The translations under genes were made by a program, and so were the position numbers. A stretch of DNA of 64,000 nt from Streptococcus suis (GTDB lineage: Bacteria > Bacillota > Bacilli > Lactobacillales > Streptococcaceae): NCBI RefSeq assembly GCF_019856455.1, contig NZ_CP082205.1, positions 310,001 to 374,000 of the forward strand. The letters run 5' to 3'. A model generated the notes under the pieces. That model made no database searches. It was given only the letters and a program-made list of their open reading frames with translations, and was not told where the DNA came from. The stretch's first letter is position 1, and the number at the start of each line of letters is the position of its first letter. This document shows positions 33,165 through 44,705 of this stretch, one piece after another.

Positions 33165-34097
33165 ATGATTTTAACAATCACTTTAAATCCGTCGGTTGAT
33201 ATTGCCTATCAATTGGATACCTTTCATTTGGATGCGGTCAATCGAGTAGAAAAAGTTCAAAAAACAGCTGGAGGCAAGGGGCTCAATGTCACACGAGTTT
33301 TGAAACAAATTGGTGAAGATGTTGTAGCAACAGGCTTTATTGGCGGTGAGATTGGAAGTTATGTAAAGAAACAACTCACTCGAAATGATATTAAAAATTC
33401 CTTTGTGGAAATTGGGAGCGAAACACGTAACTGTATTGCGGTTCTTCACGATGGACAACAGACGGAGATTTTAGAACAAGGCCCAACTATTCAAGAACAT
33501 GAAGCCTTGAATTTTATCGAACACCTCGAAATTATTCTGAACAATGTAGATGTAGTTGTTATTTCAGGAAGTTTGCCTAAGGGACTTGCTAGCAATTATT
33601 ATGTTGAGATTGTAGAACTTTGTAAAAAATGCGGTGTAGCTGTTGTTTTGGATTGTTCTGGTGAGGCGCTGAAAAACGTTTTAGAAAGCCAGCAGAAGCC
33701 GACAGTGATTAAGCCGAATACAGAGGAGTTATCACAACTGATTGGTAAAGAAGTTACTGATGATATTCAAGAGTTGAAATCAGTTTTGTCTGGTCAACTT
33801 TTCCAAGGAATTGAGTGGATAGTCGTCTCATTAGGGGCACAGGGGGCTTTTGCCAAGCACAATGACAAGTTCTATCGTGTCAGAATTCCAAAAATCAAAG
33901 TCGTCAATCCAGTAGGATCAGGAGATTCAACTGTTGCAGGTATTGCAGCTAGTTTGGTACATGCCTTACCTGATATAGAATTACTTAAAAAGGCTAATGT
34001 TTTAGGCATGTTAAATGCCCAGGAAGAACAGACAGGTTTTGTCAATTTAGAAAATGCAGAATCGTTGTATTCTCAAATCGAAGTCGAAGAGGTATAA
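33165..34097 (+). CDS. lacC: Tagatose-6-phosphate kinase
   Basis: A 310-residue PfkB kinase forming tagatose-1,6-bisphosphate. It has [17 protein letters not shown], the substrate loop [15 protein letters not shown] and the catalytic [12 protein letters not shown] (Asp base). Starts nine bases after lacB with AGGAGG. Unlike the PfkB protein at 11680 it keeps both standard signatures. Confidence 0.95.
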   Translation: MILTITLNPSVDIAYQLDTFHLDAVNRVEKVQKTAGGKGLNVTRVLKQIGEDVVATGFIGGEIGSYVKKQLTRNDIKNSFVEIGSETRNCIAVLHDGQQTEILEQGPTIQEHEALNFIEHLEIILNNVDVVVISGSLPKGLASNYYVEIVELCKKCGVAVVLDCSGEALKNVLESQQKPTVIKPNTEELSQLIGKEVTDDIQELKSVLSGQLFQGIEWIVVSLGAQGAFAKHNDKFYRVRIPKIKVVNPVGSGDSTVAGIAASLVHALPDIELLKKANVLGMLNAQEEQTGFVNLENAESLYSQIEVEEV

Positions 34098-34098
34098 T

Positions 34099-35076
34099 AT
34101 GGTAGTAACAGCAGATAAAAGAAAATACATGGAAAAAATAAGCAATAAAGCAGGTATTATTTCAGCTTTAGCTTTTGACCAACGTGGCGCCCTGAAAAAA
34201 ATGATGGCAAAACATCAGACAGAAGAACCTACTGTGGAGCAGATGGAAGAACTAAAGACACTAGTTTCAGAAGAATTAACACAGTTTTCTTCCTCAATTC
34301 TGTTAGATCCTGAATTTGGTTTGCCAGCATCACGCGCCCGTGACGAGCAGTGCGGTTTGCTCCTAGCTTATGAAAAAACTGGCTATGATACAAGCTCTAC
34401 TAGTCGCTTACCAGATTGCCTAGTAGAGTGGACTGTAAAACGACTAAAAGAAGCAGGGGCAGATGCTATCAAGTTCTTACTCTACTATGATGTTGATGGT
34501 GATCCATACGTCAATCTTCAAAAACATGCCTATATTGAACGCTTGGGTTCAGAATGTCAGGCTGAAGGTTTACCATTCTTCTTGGAAATTTTGAGCTATG
34601 ATGAAACGATTGAAGACAATGCCAGTGTGGAATTTGCAAAAGTCAAACCTCGAAAAGTAAATGAGGCTATGAAAGTATTTTCGGATGAACGCTTTGGAGT
34701 AGATGTTCTCAAGGTAGAGGTACCTGTGAACATGAATTTTGTAGAAGGCTTTGGAACAGGGGAAGTCGTCTATACAAAAGAAGAAGCAGCTGAATATTTC
34801 CGTCAGCAAGAAGCATCAACGGACTTGCCATACATTTATCTTAGTGCAGGTGTCTCAGCTAAACTCTTCCAAGATACTCTGGTGTTTGCTCATGAAGCAG
34901 GTGCAAAATTTAACGGTGTTCTCTGCGGTCGTGCGACGTGGGCGGGTGTTGTGCCAGTCTATATTGAACAAGGCGAAGAAGCTGCGCGTGAATGGTTACG
35001 TACTGTTGGTCGTGAAAATATTGAGGGACTTGATGCAGTCTTGTCTCAAACAGCAACTTCTTGGCTAGAAAAATAA
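34099..35076 (+). CDS. lacD: Tagatose-1,6-bisphosphate aldolase
   Basis: 325 residues from ATG 34099 ([19 protein letters not shown]), one base after the lacC stop and preceded by GAAGAGG. An ATG at 34054 inside lacC is rejected. Class I aldolase of the LacD family: [26 protein letters not shown] (lysine region) and [12 protein letters not shown]. It yields dihydroxyacetone phosphate and glyceraldehyde-3-phosphate, completing the tagatose pathway. Confidence 0.96.
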   Translation: MVVTADKRKYMEKISNKAGIISALAFDQRGALKKMMAKHQTEEPTVEQMEELKTLVSEELTQFSSSILLDPEFGLPASRARDEQCGLLLAYEKTGYDTSSTSRLPDCLVEWTVKRLKEAGADAIKFLLYYDVDGDPYVNLQKHAYIERLGSECQAEGLPFFLEILSYDETIEDNASVEFAKVKPRKVNEAMKVFSDERFGVDVLKVEVPVNMNFVEGFGTGEVVYTKEEAAEYFRQQEASTDLPYIYLSAGVSAKLFQDTLVFAHEAGAKFNGVLCGRATWAGVVPVYIEQGEEAAREWLRTVGRENIEGLDAVLSQTATSWLEK

Positions 35077-35109
35077 TTGAAAAAATAACCATTTTCTTAA
35101 AAGAAAGGG

Positions 35110-35137
35110 TTTACATTTTCTGAGAATATGCTATAAT
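35110..35137 (+). promoter_or_regulatory. Promoter of the lacTFEGX unit
   Basis: TTTACA (35110-35115), 16 bp, TATAAT (35132-35137), directly upstream of the antiterminator site. Confidence 0.75.
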
Positions 35138-35158
35138 AATCTCATCAGCAAGAATAGA

Positions 35159-35240
35159 GTGGATTGTAACTAATTCGATTAGGCAAGACTACAAATGGAT
35201 TTGAGAGTAGGATATTCTCGGTTTGTTTGTAGTCTTTTTT
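35159..35240 (+). promoter_or_regulatory. RAT antiterminator site and overlapping terminator upstream of lacT
   Basis: GGATTGTAAC (35161-35170), followed by TAATTCGATTAGGCAAGAC, matches the ribonucleic antiterminator bound by BglG-family proteins. Its 3' part overlaps the terminator stem AAGACTACAAA (35185-35195) and TTTGTAGTCTT (35226-35236) followed by TTTTT. RAT folding, stabilised by LacT, would prevent the terminator. Confidence 0.88.
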
Positions 35241-35264
35241 TGCTTAAAAATATAGGAGGGATAT

Positions 35265-36098
35265 ATGTTTAGGATTATACAGTCACTAAATAATAACGCT
35301 GCCTTGGTGAAAAATGAACATGGGGAACAGGCGGTCGTGATGGGATTAGGTATAACCTTTCAAAAGAAAAAGGGAGATTTAATTGTTAAGGACAAGATAG
35401 AAAATATCTTTTCGCTAAAAAATGATGAAGCCAAAGAAAATTTTCTAACCTTATTAAAAGATATTCCCTTAGATTTTATTTCTGCAACCTACACGGTTAT
35501 CAATCATCTGGTAGAAACTTATCATTACCCTGTACAAGAATATCTATATGTGACACTGACAGATCATATCTATTGTGCATATCAGGCGGTTTTAAAGAAT
35601 AGTTATCAAGAAAGTAGGCTACCCAATATTTCAGCCGAATATCCATTGGAATATAAAATGGCGCGTGAAGCCTTAGCTATGTTTCGTGAAAAGTTGCTAA
35701 ATGATTTTCCAAATGATGAGATTGGTAAAATTGCACTTCACTTAATCAATGCAAAGGGTGAAACAATTCATCCCACTAGTGAAGAACATGACATCAGTAA
35801 GAAAATTATTGCTGAGGTTGAACAAATTTTGATAGAGAATGGGATTAAACGCACAAAAGAAAATAGCAATTTTTATGATCGCTTTATGATTCATTTGTCC
35901 TATTTTCTGAATTACTTAGATAGATCCCATCAGTCAAATGAATCGATTGCTAGTTTGGAACAGTACATCAAGCTCCAGAATCCAAGAGCCCATCAGGTTG
36001 GAAGTCAGATTTTTGAGATGATTACATCATTGGTAGATGAGCCAGTAAATGATAGTGAAAGGTTCTATATTGTACTACATATTCAACGGTTATTGTAA
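35265..36098 (+). CDS. lacT: LacT, BglG family transcriptional antiterminator
   Basis: 277 residues with an N-terminal RNA-binding domain (MFRIIQSLNNNAALVKNEHG) and two PRD domains containing phosphorylatable histidines (VINHLVETYHYP, IALHLINAKGE; FMIHLSYFLNYL, YIVLHIQRLL). LacE is expected to phosphorylate and inactivate it without lactose. It is the first gene after its own RAT site. RBS is GGAGGG. Confidence 0.95.
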   Translation: MFRIIQSLNNNAALVKNEHGEQAVVMGLGITFQKKKGDLIVKDKIENIFSLKNDEAKENFLTLLKDIPLDFISATYTVINHLVETYHYPVQEYLYVTLTDHIYCAYQAVLKNSYQESRLPNISAEYPLEYKMAREALAMFREKLLNDFPNDEIGKIALHLINAKGETIHPTSEEHDISKKIIAEVEQILIENGIKRTKENSNFYDRFMIHLSYFLNYLDRSHQSNESIASLEQYIKLQNPRAHQVGSQIFEMITSLVDEPVNDSERFYIVLHIQRLL

Positions 36099-36101
36099 AT
36101 C

Positions 36102-36256
36102 ATACTCTTCGTAAATCCAATTCAGACGTTGTTGCCTCAACTTGATGAGTGAAAAGCTCCAGTGGAGGTTTTCAGCCTGTTCCATTGAGATGAGAGGGGA
36201 ACAGAGTTCTATCTACGTTTTCGTCGCCTAGTCTGAATGGTATTTCCATTGAGTAC
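36102..36256 (+). repeat. BOX-like element inside the lac operon
   Basis: It begins ATACTCTTCGTAAATCC and ends TTTCCATTGAGTACA. The centre, GATGAGTGAAAAGCTCCAGT, then GGAGGTTTTCAGCCTGTT, matches the inverted element at 18214-18368. It fills the lacT-lacF gap and ends about 24 bp before lacF, so its hairpins will be in the lac transcript. Confidence 0.85.
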
Positions 36257-36279
36257 ATAAAAAATAGGAGGTTCATATT

Positions 36280-36597
36280 ATGAACAGAGAAGAAATTACG
36301 TTATTAGGTTTTGAGATTGTTGCATTCGCTGGTGATGCTCGTTCTCGTTTGATGGAGGCGCTGGCTGCGGCTCAAAAAGGCGACTATGCAAAAGCAGAAG
36401 AACTAGTTGAAGCGGCCAATGCTTGTATTGTTGAAGCCCACCACGCTCAGACAAGTTTGTTGCAGAAAGAAGCGGCTGGTGAGGATTTAGCCTTTAGTGT
36501 GACGCTCATGCATGGTCAAGACCATCTCATGACAACATTGTTATTGAAAGATATGATGAGTCATATGATTGAACTTTACAAACGAGGTGATAAGTAA
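36280..36597 (+). CDS. lacF: PTS lactose-specific EIIA
   Basis: 105 residues, all-helical IIA-Lac. His78 in LMHGQDHLM is the phosphorylation site, with Asp81 and His82 as in the lactococcal protein. It passes phosphate from HPr to LacE. It overlaps lacE by one base (TAATG), suggesting translational coupling. Confidence 0.97.
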   Translation: MNREEITLLGFEIVAFAGDARSRLMEALAAAQKGDYAKAEELVEAANACIVEAHHAQTSLLQKEAAGEDLAFSVTLMHGQDHLMTTLLLKDMMSHMIELYKRGDK

Positions 36598-38272
36598 TGA
36601 ATAAATTGATTGAATTCATTGAGAAAGGGAAGCCTTTCTTTGAAAAGATTTCGAGAAACCCTTATTTAAGGGCTATCCGTGATGGTTTTATCGCTGCCAT
36701 GCCGGTTATCTTGTTCTCAAGTATCTTCCTATTGGTGGCTTTTGTTCCTAATATCTTTGGTTTTACTTGGTCTGATGAAGCAGTTGCGGCTATCATGAAA
36801 CCTTACGGTTATACAATGGGTATTGTAGCTGTCCTAGTTGCAGGAACGACCGCAAAATCTTTGACAGATGCGTTTAACCGTCAATTGCCAAAAACCAATC
36901 AAATCAACTTCATTTCAACAATGATTGCCTCAATTTCAGGTTTTTTATTACTGGCTTCTGATGGTATTGAAGGTGGATTTGCCAATGGTTACATGGGAAC
37001 TAAGGGACTTTTGACAGCCTTTCTGGCAGCCTTCATTACGGTTAATATCTATAAGGTCTGTGTGAAAAACAATGTCACCATTCGTATGCCAGACGAAGTT
37101 CCACCGAACGTATCCCAGGCGTTTAAAGATGTGATTCCATATGCATTGTCTATCTTTGTCTTGTATGGAATTGATCTTGTGACACGTCAATTCCTTGGAA
37201 CAAACGTTGCTGAGGCGATTCTGAAATTATTTGAGCCTCTGTTTACTGCCGCAGATGGTTATGTTGGTATTACAATTATCTTTGGTGCCTATGCTTTGTT
37301 CTGGTTTGTAGGGATTCATGGTCCATCTATTGTGGAACCAGCAATTGCAGCCATTACTTATGCCAATATTGAAACCAACTTCCAGCTTCTACAGGCGGGT
37401 CAACATGCGGACAAAATCCTGACTTCAGGTACTCAAATGTTTATCGTGACAATGGGTGGTACAGGTGCTACCTTGGTTGTGCCATTCATGTTTATGTGGT
37501 TGACTAAGTCTAAACGAAATAAAGCAATTGGACGTGCTTCAGTTGTTCCAACTTTCTTTGGTGTAAACGAACCGATCTTGTTCGGTGCACCACTTGTACT
37601 CAACCCAGTATTCTTTGTTCCATTTATTTTAGCTCCAATTGCTAACGTATGGATTTTCAAATTCTTTGTTGATACGCTAAAAATGAACAGTTTCAGCGTT
37701 AACTTGCCATGGACAACTCCGGGACCATTGGGGATTGTAATGGGAACAAACTTTGCTCCACTTGCCTTTGCACTAGCTATCTTGTTGGTATTTGTCGATG
37801 TACTTATCTATTATCCATTCTTGAAAGTTTACGATGAGCAAATTCTTGCTGAAGAACAATCAGGGAAAGTTGAAAATAGCTTGAAAGAGAAAGTGGCGGC
37901 TAACTTTAATACTGCCAAAGCGGATGCTATTCTTGAAAAAGCTGCAGTTGATACCGAAATTTCTGAACAAACCAACGTTCTGGTACTTTGTGCAGGAGGT
38001 GGCACAAGCGGATTGCTTGCCAACGCTCTAACTAAAGCTGCAAAAGAATATGGTGTTCCAGTTACAGCTACAGCAGGAAGTTATGGGGCGCACCGTGAGA
38101 TTTTGCCAGAGTATCAATTAGTCATCCTTGCACCTCAAGTAGCATCAAACTACGATGACATTAAACAAGAAACCGATGCATTGGGTATTAAACTTGCCAA
38201 AACTGAAGGGGCTCAATACATTAAACTCACACGAGATGGTCAAGGTGCTCTTGACTTTGTCAAACAACAGTT

Positions 38273-38276
<4 letters not shown>
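36597..38276 (+). CDS. lacE: PTS lactose-specific EIICB
   Basis: 559 residues: an N-terminal membrane IIC domain with about ten hydrophobic segments ([35 protein letters not shown] motif) and a C-terminal IIB domain. Cys465 in [15 protein letters not shown] is the phosphorylated residue. It imports lactose as lactose-6-phosphate. Its TAG stop is at the first bases of a MITE-like element, so the last codon(s) may derive from the insertion. Confidence 0.96.
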
Positions 38277-39923
<1,647 letters not shown>

Positions 39924-39930
39924 AACTAAT

Positions 39931-39967
39931 ACAAGGATGCCTAGCTCAAGTTAGCATCCTTGTTTTC
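39931..39967 (+). terminator. Terminator after lacG
   Basis: ACAAGGATGC pairs with GCATCCTTGT around a 13-base loop, followed by TTTC. It may be partial, as lacX follows closely. Confidence 0.75.
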
Positions 39968-39987
39968 ATATAAGGGAGGCAGTTTTT

Positions 39988-40881
39988 ATGCTCGAATTAA
40001 AAAATGAGAACTTAACAGTACAATTTTCTGAATTAGGTGGGCAAATTATTTCTATTAAAGACAAGGATGGTATCGAGTATCTTTGGCAAGGAGATCCGAC
40101 CTATTGGAGCGGTCAAGCGCCAGTTCTATTTCCGATTTGTGGCAGTTTACGAAATGATTGGGCTATCTATGAACCTGCAGAAAGACCGACATTTACAGGC
40201 ACAATTCCAAGGCATGGACTTGTGAGAAAAATGCTGTTCAAAAATGTAAATAGTGCTGAAAACTCTTTGGAATTTTCTATTTCATCAAACGAAGAAACCG
40301 TAAAAAATTATCCTTTTGAATTTGAACTTTCCATTAACTACTCACTACTTGGCAATACAATTCGAACTGAATATCGGGTGAAAAACCTTGAGGGACATAG
40401 AAAGCTACCTTACTTTATTGGGGGTCACCCAGGTTTTAATTGTCCCTTGTTGGATGGTGAGAGTTATGAAGACTATTATTTAGAATTTGAAAAAGTAGAA
40501 TCTTGTACAGTACCTAGAAGTTTTCCAGAAACTGGCTTACTTGATCTGCGAGACCGCCGACCATTCTTGGAAAATCAAAAGACCTTGGACTTGTCCTATC
40601 AACTGTTTGAGCATGATGCCATCACATTGGATCAATTAGCATCACGAAAGGTAACCTTGAAATCCAAAAATCATCAGAAGAAACTTTCGATTGCATTTGA
40701 TGATTTTCCATATTTAGTGATTTGGTCAACTACAAATCAGAGTCCCTTTATCGCATTAGAACCATGGAGTGGACTCTCTACTTCATTGGAAGAATCTGAT
40801 ATTTTCAATGCCAAACGAAGTATTAGCTATGTTGCTCCAAAAGAGGTTGATAAAAAACATTTTGATATTATTATTGAGTAA
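39988..40881 (+). CDS. lacX: LacX, aldose 1-epimerase-like protein
   Basis: 297 residues of the galactose mutarotase fold. The conserved signature YFIGGHPGFNCPL carries the active-site His, with IPRHGLVRK earlier (second His) and FIALEPWSGL near the end. LacX follows lacG in lactococcal and streptococcal lac operons; its exact substrate is unproven. RBS AAGGGAGG. Confidence 0.9.
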   Translation: MLELKNENLTVQFSELGGQIISIKDKDGIEYLWQGDPTYWSGQAPVLFPICGSLRNDWAIYEPAERPTFTGTIPRHGLVRKMLFKNVNSAENSLEFSISSNEETVKNYPFEFELSINYSLLGNTIRTEYRVKNLEGHRKLPYFIGGHPGFNCPLLDGESYEDYYLEFEKVESCTVPRSFPETGLLDLRDRRPFLENQKTLDLSYQLFEHDAITLDQLASRKVTLKSKNHQKKLSIAFDDFPYLVIWSTTNQSPFIALEPWSGLSTSLEESDIFNAKRSISYVAPKEVDKKHFDIIIE

Positions 40882-40887
40882 CCTTTA

Positions 40888-41727
40888 ATGAAAAAACTAA
40901 AAAATATTAAGCCACGATGCTTTGTTTTTATTTGTATCCTAATTTTTCTTGCTTTAGGCTTTGACAGTCGGCTTCAAGTAACTCATTACAGGCTTGTTAG
41001 TCCCAAAATATCTCAGCCAATCAGACTTGCTCTAATTACTGATTTACACTCATCAAATTACGGTAAAAATCAGATACAAATCTTGGAAACATTAGAGAAA
41101 GAAGAGCCAGATATCATTTTATTAGGTGGAGATATTTTGGATGATGAACTTTCTGACAGAAAAACTCTAGAATTGTTAAGCGGGCTAAGTAAATTTAATC
41201 ATACTTACTATGTGTCAGGTAATCATGAAATATGGAGTAATCGATATGATCAGATGCTGGAACATCTGAGACAACAGAATGTGGTCGTATTATCTGGAGA
41301 TAGTAGTAGAGTTGATGTAAGGGGGCAGTCCATCACTATTTCAGGCATTGATGATCCTGAATATTTTCAAAAGTATGATACTAGCGAGAATTTGCTAGAC
41401 CAACTTGAAGACATAAAAGGGAAGCAAATAAGCACTGACTTCCAAGTTTTACTAGCGCACCGACCAGAACTAATTGATACTTATCAAAAGTATGGATTTG
41501 ATTTAGTGTTATCTGGTCATGCGCATGGAGGACAATGGAGAGTGCCTTATTTGGTTAATGGTGTATTTGCGCCTAATCAAGGTTTTCTTCCGAAATATGC
41601 AGGTGGTTTATATGAAGTTGAAAATTCGTATTTTATTGTAAGCAGGGGTCTGGCCAAAGAATCTACACGAGTACTAAGATTCTTTAATCGCCCAGAAATT
41701 ATCATTGTAGATCTTGTTAATCCGTAA
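40888..41727 (+). CDS. Membrane-anchored metallophosphoesterase
   Basis: 279 residues with one N-terminal membrane segment (CFVFICILIFLALGF) and the calcineurin-like phosphoesterase motifs DLHSSNYG, LGGDILDD, VSGNHEIW, LLAHRPELID and LSGHAHGGQ. It resembles YkuE/YaeI-type enzymes facing outside. It starts six bases after lacX and may be cotranscribed, although it has no known lactose role. Confidence 0.9.
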   Translation: MKKLKNIKPRCFVFICILIFLALGFDSRLQVTHYRLVSPKISQPIRLALITDLHSSNYGKNQIQILETLEKEEPDIILLGGDILDDELSDRKTLELLSGLSKFNHTYYVSGNHEIWSNRYDQMLEHLRQQNVVVLSGDSSRVDVRGQSITISGIDDPEYFQKYDTSENLLDQLEDIKGKQISTDFQVLLAHRPELIDTYQKYGFDLVLSGHAHGGQWRVPYLVNGVFAPNQGFLPKYAGGLYEVENSYFIVSRGLAKESTRVLRFFNRPEIIIVDLVNP

Positions 41728-41751
41728 CTTCACTTCTTTCTAATCACTCAA

Positions 41752-41784
41752 AAACCCACTGACTTAATGAGCCAGTGGGTTTAT
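41752..41784 (+). terminator. Terminator of the lac unit
   Basis: AAACCCACTG and CAGTGGGTTT form a perfect 10-bp stem, then ATTA. Confidence 0.8.
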
Positions 41785-41880
41785 TACTTATCCGAATCAA
41801 AAACTTATTTCAAAAGTAAGCGCCCAATAACAAGGTATATTGAAAAGGCTCCAAAGTCCTGTCGACTCTGGAACCTTTTT

Positions 41881-43393
41881 CTATTTACAAGCTCTCTTAA
41901 TATTTTTATCCCATGGCAAATAGGCTTCTAAAACCTCCTTTTTTGCGAGCGACTCCTCATTAGGTAAGTGTTCTAGAAGATAGGTCATATATTTTTCTGC
42001 ATCAAGTCCGTGTCGCTTAGCTGTTTCTAAAAGACTCAAAATGACAGCTGTCGACTTGGCTCCCTCAAAGCTCTGAGAAAAAAGCCAATTTTTTCTGCCC
42101 ATCACCAAGGTCTTCATAGCCCTCTCAGCCATATTGTTGGACAGGACTAGGTCACCGTCCGAGAGAACGGCTCGGAAGGTGGTTTCGTATTTGAGGCTAT
42201 ACTCTATTGCAGTACCCAATTTGGAAGCTGGCAAGACAGCCTGTTCACGGCACCAATCAAAAAACTCGTCCATCAAGGGAGTTAACTCTGTCTGCCGTTT
42301 ATGTAGCCGTTCCTCAGTAGACAGGTCAGCCCAGTCACTCTCCAAGGCAAACAGGCGGTCGCAATAGGCTAAACCCTTGGCTCCTAAAGAAGTCTTGTCT
42401 GTCTTCTTAGGAGTCGCCTCAAAAAATTTTCGTCTAACATGAGCCCAACAGCCAACGAGCTGAGCCTTGTCTAATTGACGATAAGCACTCCACATGTCAC
42501 AATGAACGTAGCCCGCATAGTCCCCAAGAAACTCCTCCACAACTAAGCCGCTCCGTCGTTTGTCATGATGATAGAGGGTAATTCCATTTTTCTCATGTTT
42601 CCCAGACAAGAAAGTCCAGTAGTAGGTCAACTGGCTATCATTTTCTAAGACCTTGTAGGAAGTCTCATCCGCATGAAGAATAGGCTGCTCCAACAATTTC
42701 TCGTGCAACAGGTTATAAATCGGCTCGAAATAATACTGACTAGACTTGATGTGCCAGTTGGCTATTTCCTTCCGACTGATGGGCAGGCCAAGTTTATGCC
42801 AGTCCTCTTCCTGACGGTAATTGGGTACCTTCAGATTGAATTTCTGGTGAATGGTGTGAGCGATGATAGAGGCTGAACCCAAGCTGTGTGCCAAAGGTGC
42901 CTTAGGAACAGGAGCCTTGATAATCTTATCGCTTAGATTCTTCTGACTACATGCCTGACACTTGTATGCGTGTTGAACATGGTCAATCCGCTTTAATTGT
43001 GCAGGAATGAAGACCAACTCTTGTCGTTGAACAGTTGAGCCAATCTCTTTCAGCTGACCATGACAGTCTGGACAAGTGCAGTCTTCGCCCTGCAATTCGT
43101 GATGCACAATCTCTGGAGTGAACTGGCTGAAAATAGCCTGACGAACTCCCTTAGCTTTCTTGCGTTTATAGGTGATGGTCTCCGTTTCAACTGGGTAAGT
43201 CAGCTTCTTCTTCAGGGAGACTTTCCTCCCCAAACAAGCTCAGCTGACCTGGTTGATATACGACCTTCTCTGATGATTTTCCGTAGAGTTTCTGTCTCAG
43301 ATAGTCAACCTGTTCTCGAAGGAGAGTGAGTTCATTAGCCATCATCTCTATCGTTTTTGACTGTGTTTCAATAATTTTTTCTAGTGATGACAT
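41881..43393 (-). pseudogene. tnpC: IS66 transposase TnpC, frameshifted
   Basis: The N-terminal part (MSSLEKIIETQSKTIEMMAN, leucine-zipper-like, then RQKLYGKSSEK) is in another frame from the catalytic part (VETETITYKRKKAKG to the C-terminus). One extra C in a CCC run (plus strand GGG at 43193-43195) explains the break. The catalytic part has the zinc-finger type C-x2-C pairs (CTCPDCHG; CQACSQ), an Asp in LHADETSYKV, VHCDMWSAYRQL and NNMAERAMKTLVMGRKNW. The element is probably immobile unless frameshifting restores the protein. Confidence 0.88.
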
Positions 43394-43443
43394 AACCAAT
43401 CTCCTTCTTTTTATCTCATTATACACAAAGAAAAGCCATGATT

Positions 43444-43794
43444 TCAATAGAAATCACGACTTTTTGAAACATTTATTTTTGGAATGATAGAAAATCCTTT
43501 CATGAGCCAGTCGACTTGCTCGGAAGTTAGAGCCTTGACCTCTTCTTCATTGTTTGGCCAGGTCAATTTCCCATTTTCAAAACGTTTATACAATAACCAA
43601 AATCCCTGTCCATCCCAATAAAGAGCTTTGAACCGGTCTTTTCGACCTCCGCAGAAGAGATAGACCTGACCGGAGAAGGGATCCAGGTTGAACTGACTTT
43701 TGATAAGATAGGCCAGGGAATCAATTCCCTGACGCATATCTGTTTTTCCACAGACCAAGTAAACTTGACCTAAATCACTGAGTTGGATGGTCAT
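43444..43794 (-). CDS. tnpB: IS66 accessory protein TnpB
   Basis: 116 residues typical of IS66 Orf2: GQVYLVCGKTDMRQGIDSLA and VYLFCGGRKDRFKALYWDG. Needed with TnpA and TnpC for transposition in studied members. It overlaps tnpA at the start by 20 bp. Confidence 0.95.
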   Translation of the reverse strand: MTIQLSDLGQVYLVCGKTDMRQGIDSLAYLIKSQFNLDPFSGQVYLFCGGRKDRFKALYWDGQGFWLLYKRFENGKLTWPNNEEEVKALTSEQVDWLMKGFSIIPKINVSKSRDFY

Positions 43795-43960
43795 AGAACA
43801 GTACCTTATCTAAGATTGTTTCTAGTGTTTCTTGATTGATAGTGTGAAAGACTGTGAGCTCCACTTTTCCGAGACGAATTTTCATCATAATATCGTTTCT
43901 GCCTCGCTTCTCAAAGCGGCGAGATTGGGGAACAGTCAATGGAATGATGGGGTGTGACAT
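43775..43960 (-). CDS. tnpA: IS66 accessory protein TnpA
   Basis: 61 residues; begins MSHPIIPLTVPQSRRFEKRG. Located at the usual first position before TnpB. It is shorter than many IS66 TnpA proteins, which may be natural for this subgroup. Precise role unknown. Confidence 0.7.
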   Translation of the reverse strand: MSHPIIPLTVPQSRRFEKRGRNDIMMKIRLGKVELTVFHTINQETLETILDKVLFYDHPTQ

Positions 43961-44049
43961 AATAAATCCTCCAGTTTTGTTTTTCTAACAGTATACTGGA
44001 GGAGGGAGTGGGTGGATAGATACCTTGTTATTGGGCGGTTACTTTCAAA

Positions 44050-44180
44050 AAAGGTAGTGATTCGACTGATTTGTACTGCAATGTAATGAAAATTCATCTT
44101 TCAAAAATCTCTTAAAATCAGGGCTTCTAACGTCTATTGACGTGTATTGAATCCCTATTTCACCTCAGTAAAGATTAAGT
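44050..44180. repeat. Attachment-type repeat: partial copy of rpmG 3' end
   Basis: TGCAATGTAATGAAAATTCA, then TCTTTCAAAAATCTCTTAAAA, and CCTCAGTAAAGATTAAG resemble 45526-45644. On the minus strand the end reads LIFTEVK, matching HVIFTEVK at the rpmG terminus. This is the expected att copy left by an element integrated at rpmG. Confidence 0.75.
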
Positions 44181-44266
44181 ATTGTCTATTTTAGCTGTTA
44201 GAAACGTTTATATATCAACGTTTTTGTAATGTTCCTTAGCAAAAGGTAGAGTGAATGGTAGAGTAG

Positions 44267-44353
44267 TTATTGCGTTAGTTCAGCAATCTTATCAAGATAA
44301 ATACCCACAGCTTCTAACATTCGTTGAGGTGCTAATTCAGCGTAAGTATCCAT
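44267..44353 (-). pseudogene. Tyrosine integrase C-terminal remnant
   Basis: 28 codons, MDTYAELAPQRMLEAVGIYL then DKIAELTQ, resemble the extreme C-terminus of streptococcal tyrosine integrases (TMDTYAHLAP-type ending). The stop is followed by ACTCTACCATTCACTCTACC, also seen in altered form at the rpmG repeat (45493-45513). The catalytic part is absent. Confidence 0.6.
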
Positions 44354-44355
44354 TG

Positions 44356-44694
44356 TTATCCTAGTTGATTAAAAAAATCTCTGATTTCCTCATCTTTTAT
44401 AAAATAATATATAATTTTCCCCTCTCTTCTAGTGTCCAAGATGTTTTGATTGGCTAGTTTACGAAGATGGTGGGAGGCAGATGCCATACTGAGATTTAGT
44501 AAACAGGCTATATCGCAGACACAGAGTTCTTCGACGGCAAGGAGATAAAAGATGATATTTATCTGTTTATTATCGGTAAATTTTGATAAAATGCGAAGTG
44601 ATTTTTGGACTTTTTCCTTTTCAAGGTAGTTCGTTGCGGTTGTAACATTTTGTTGATTAATAACATCCACTTGACAGATACTATCTTTTTTCAT
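44356..44694 (-). CDS. cadC: ArsR family metal-sensing repressor (CadC/CadX)
   Basis: 112 residues with a winged helix-turn-helix (LCVCDIACLLNLSMASASHHL). The CVC pair and an N-terminal Cys (SICQVD) match the Cd/Pb-binding thiolates of CadC. It lies 11 bp downstream of cadD in one operon, and a CadC-type operator precedes cadD, so it likely represses both until cadmium binds. The name cadX is equally possible. Confidence 0.88.
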   Translation of the reverse strand: MKKDSICQVDVINQQNVTTATNYLEKEKVQKSLRILSKFTDNKQINIIFYLLAVEELCVCDIACLLNLSMASASHHLRKLANQNILDTRREGKIIYYFIKDEEIRDFFNQLG

Positions 44695-44705
44695 AATTTT
44701 TTCTC

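Larger units (their letters stand above)
41816..44041 (-). mobile_element. IS66 family insertion sequence with 8-bp target duplication
   Basis: The inverted ends GTAAGCGCCCAATAACAAGG and GTAACCGCCCAATAACAAGG (23 bp in all, one mismatch) delimit 2226 bp. TTTCAAAA is duplicated at 41808-41815 and 44042-44049, the 8-bp size typical of IS66. It contains tnpA, tnpB and a frameshifted tnpC on the minus strand. Insertion lies in the outer copy of the rpmG attachment-type repeat. Confidence 0.95.
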
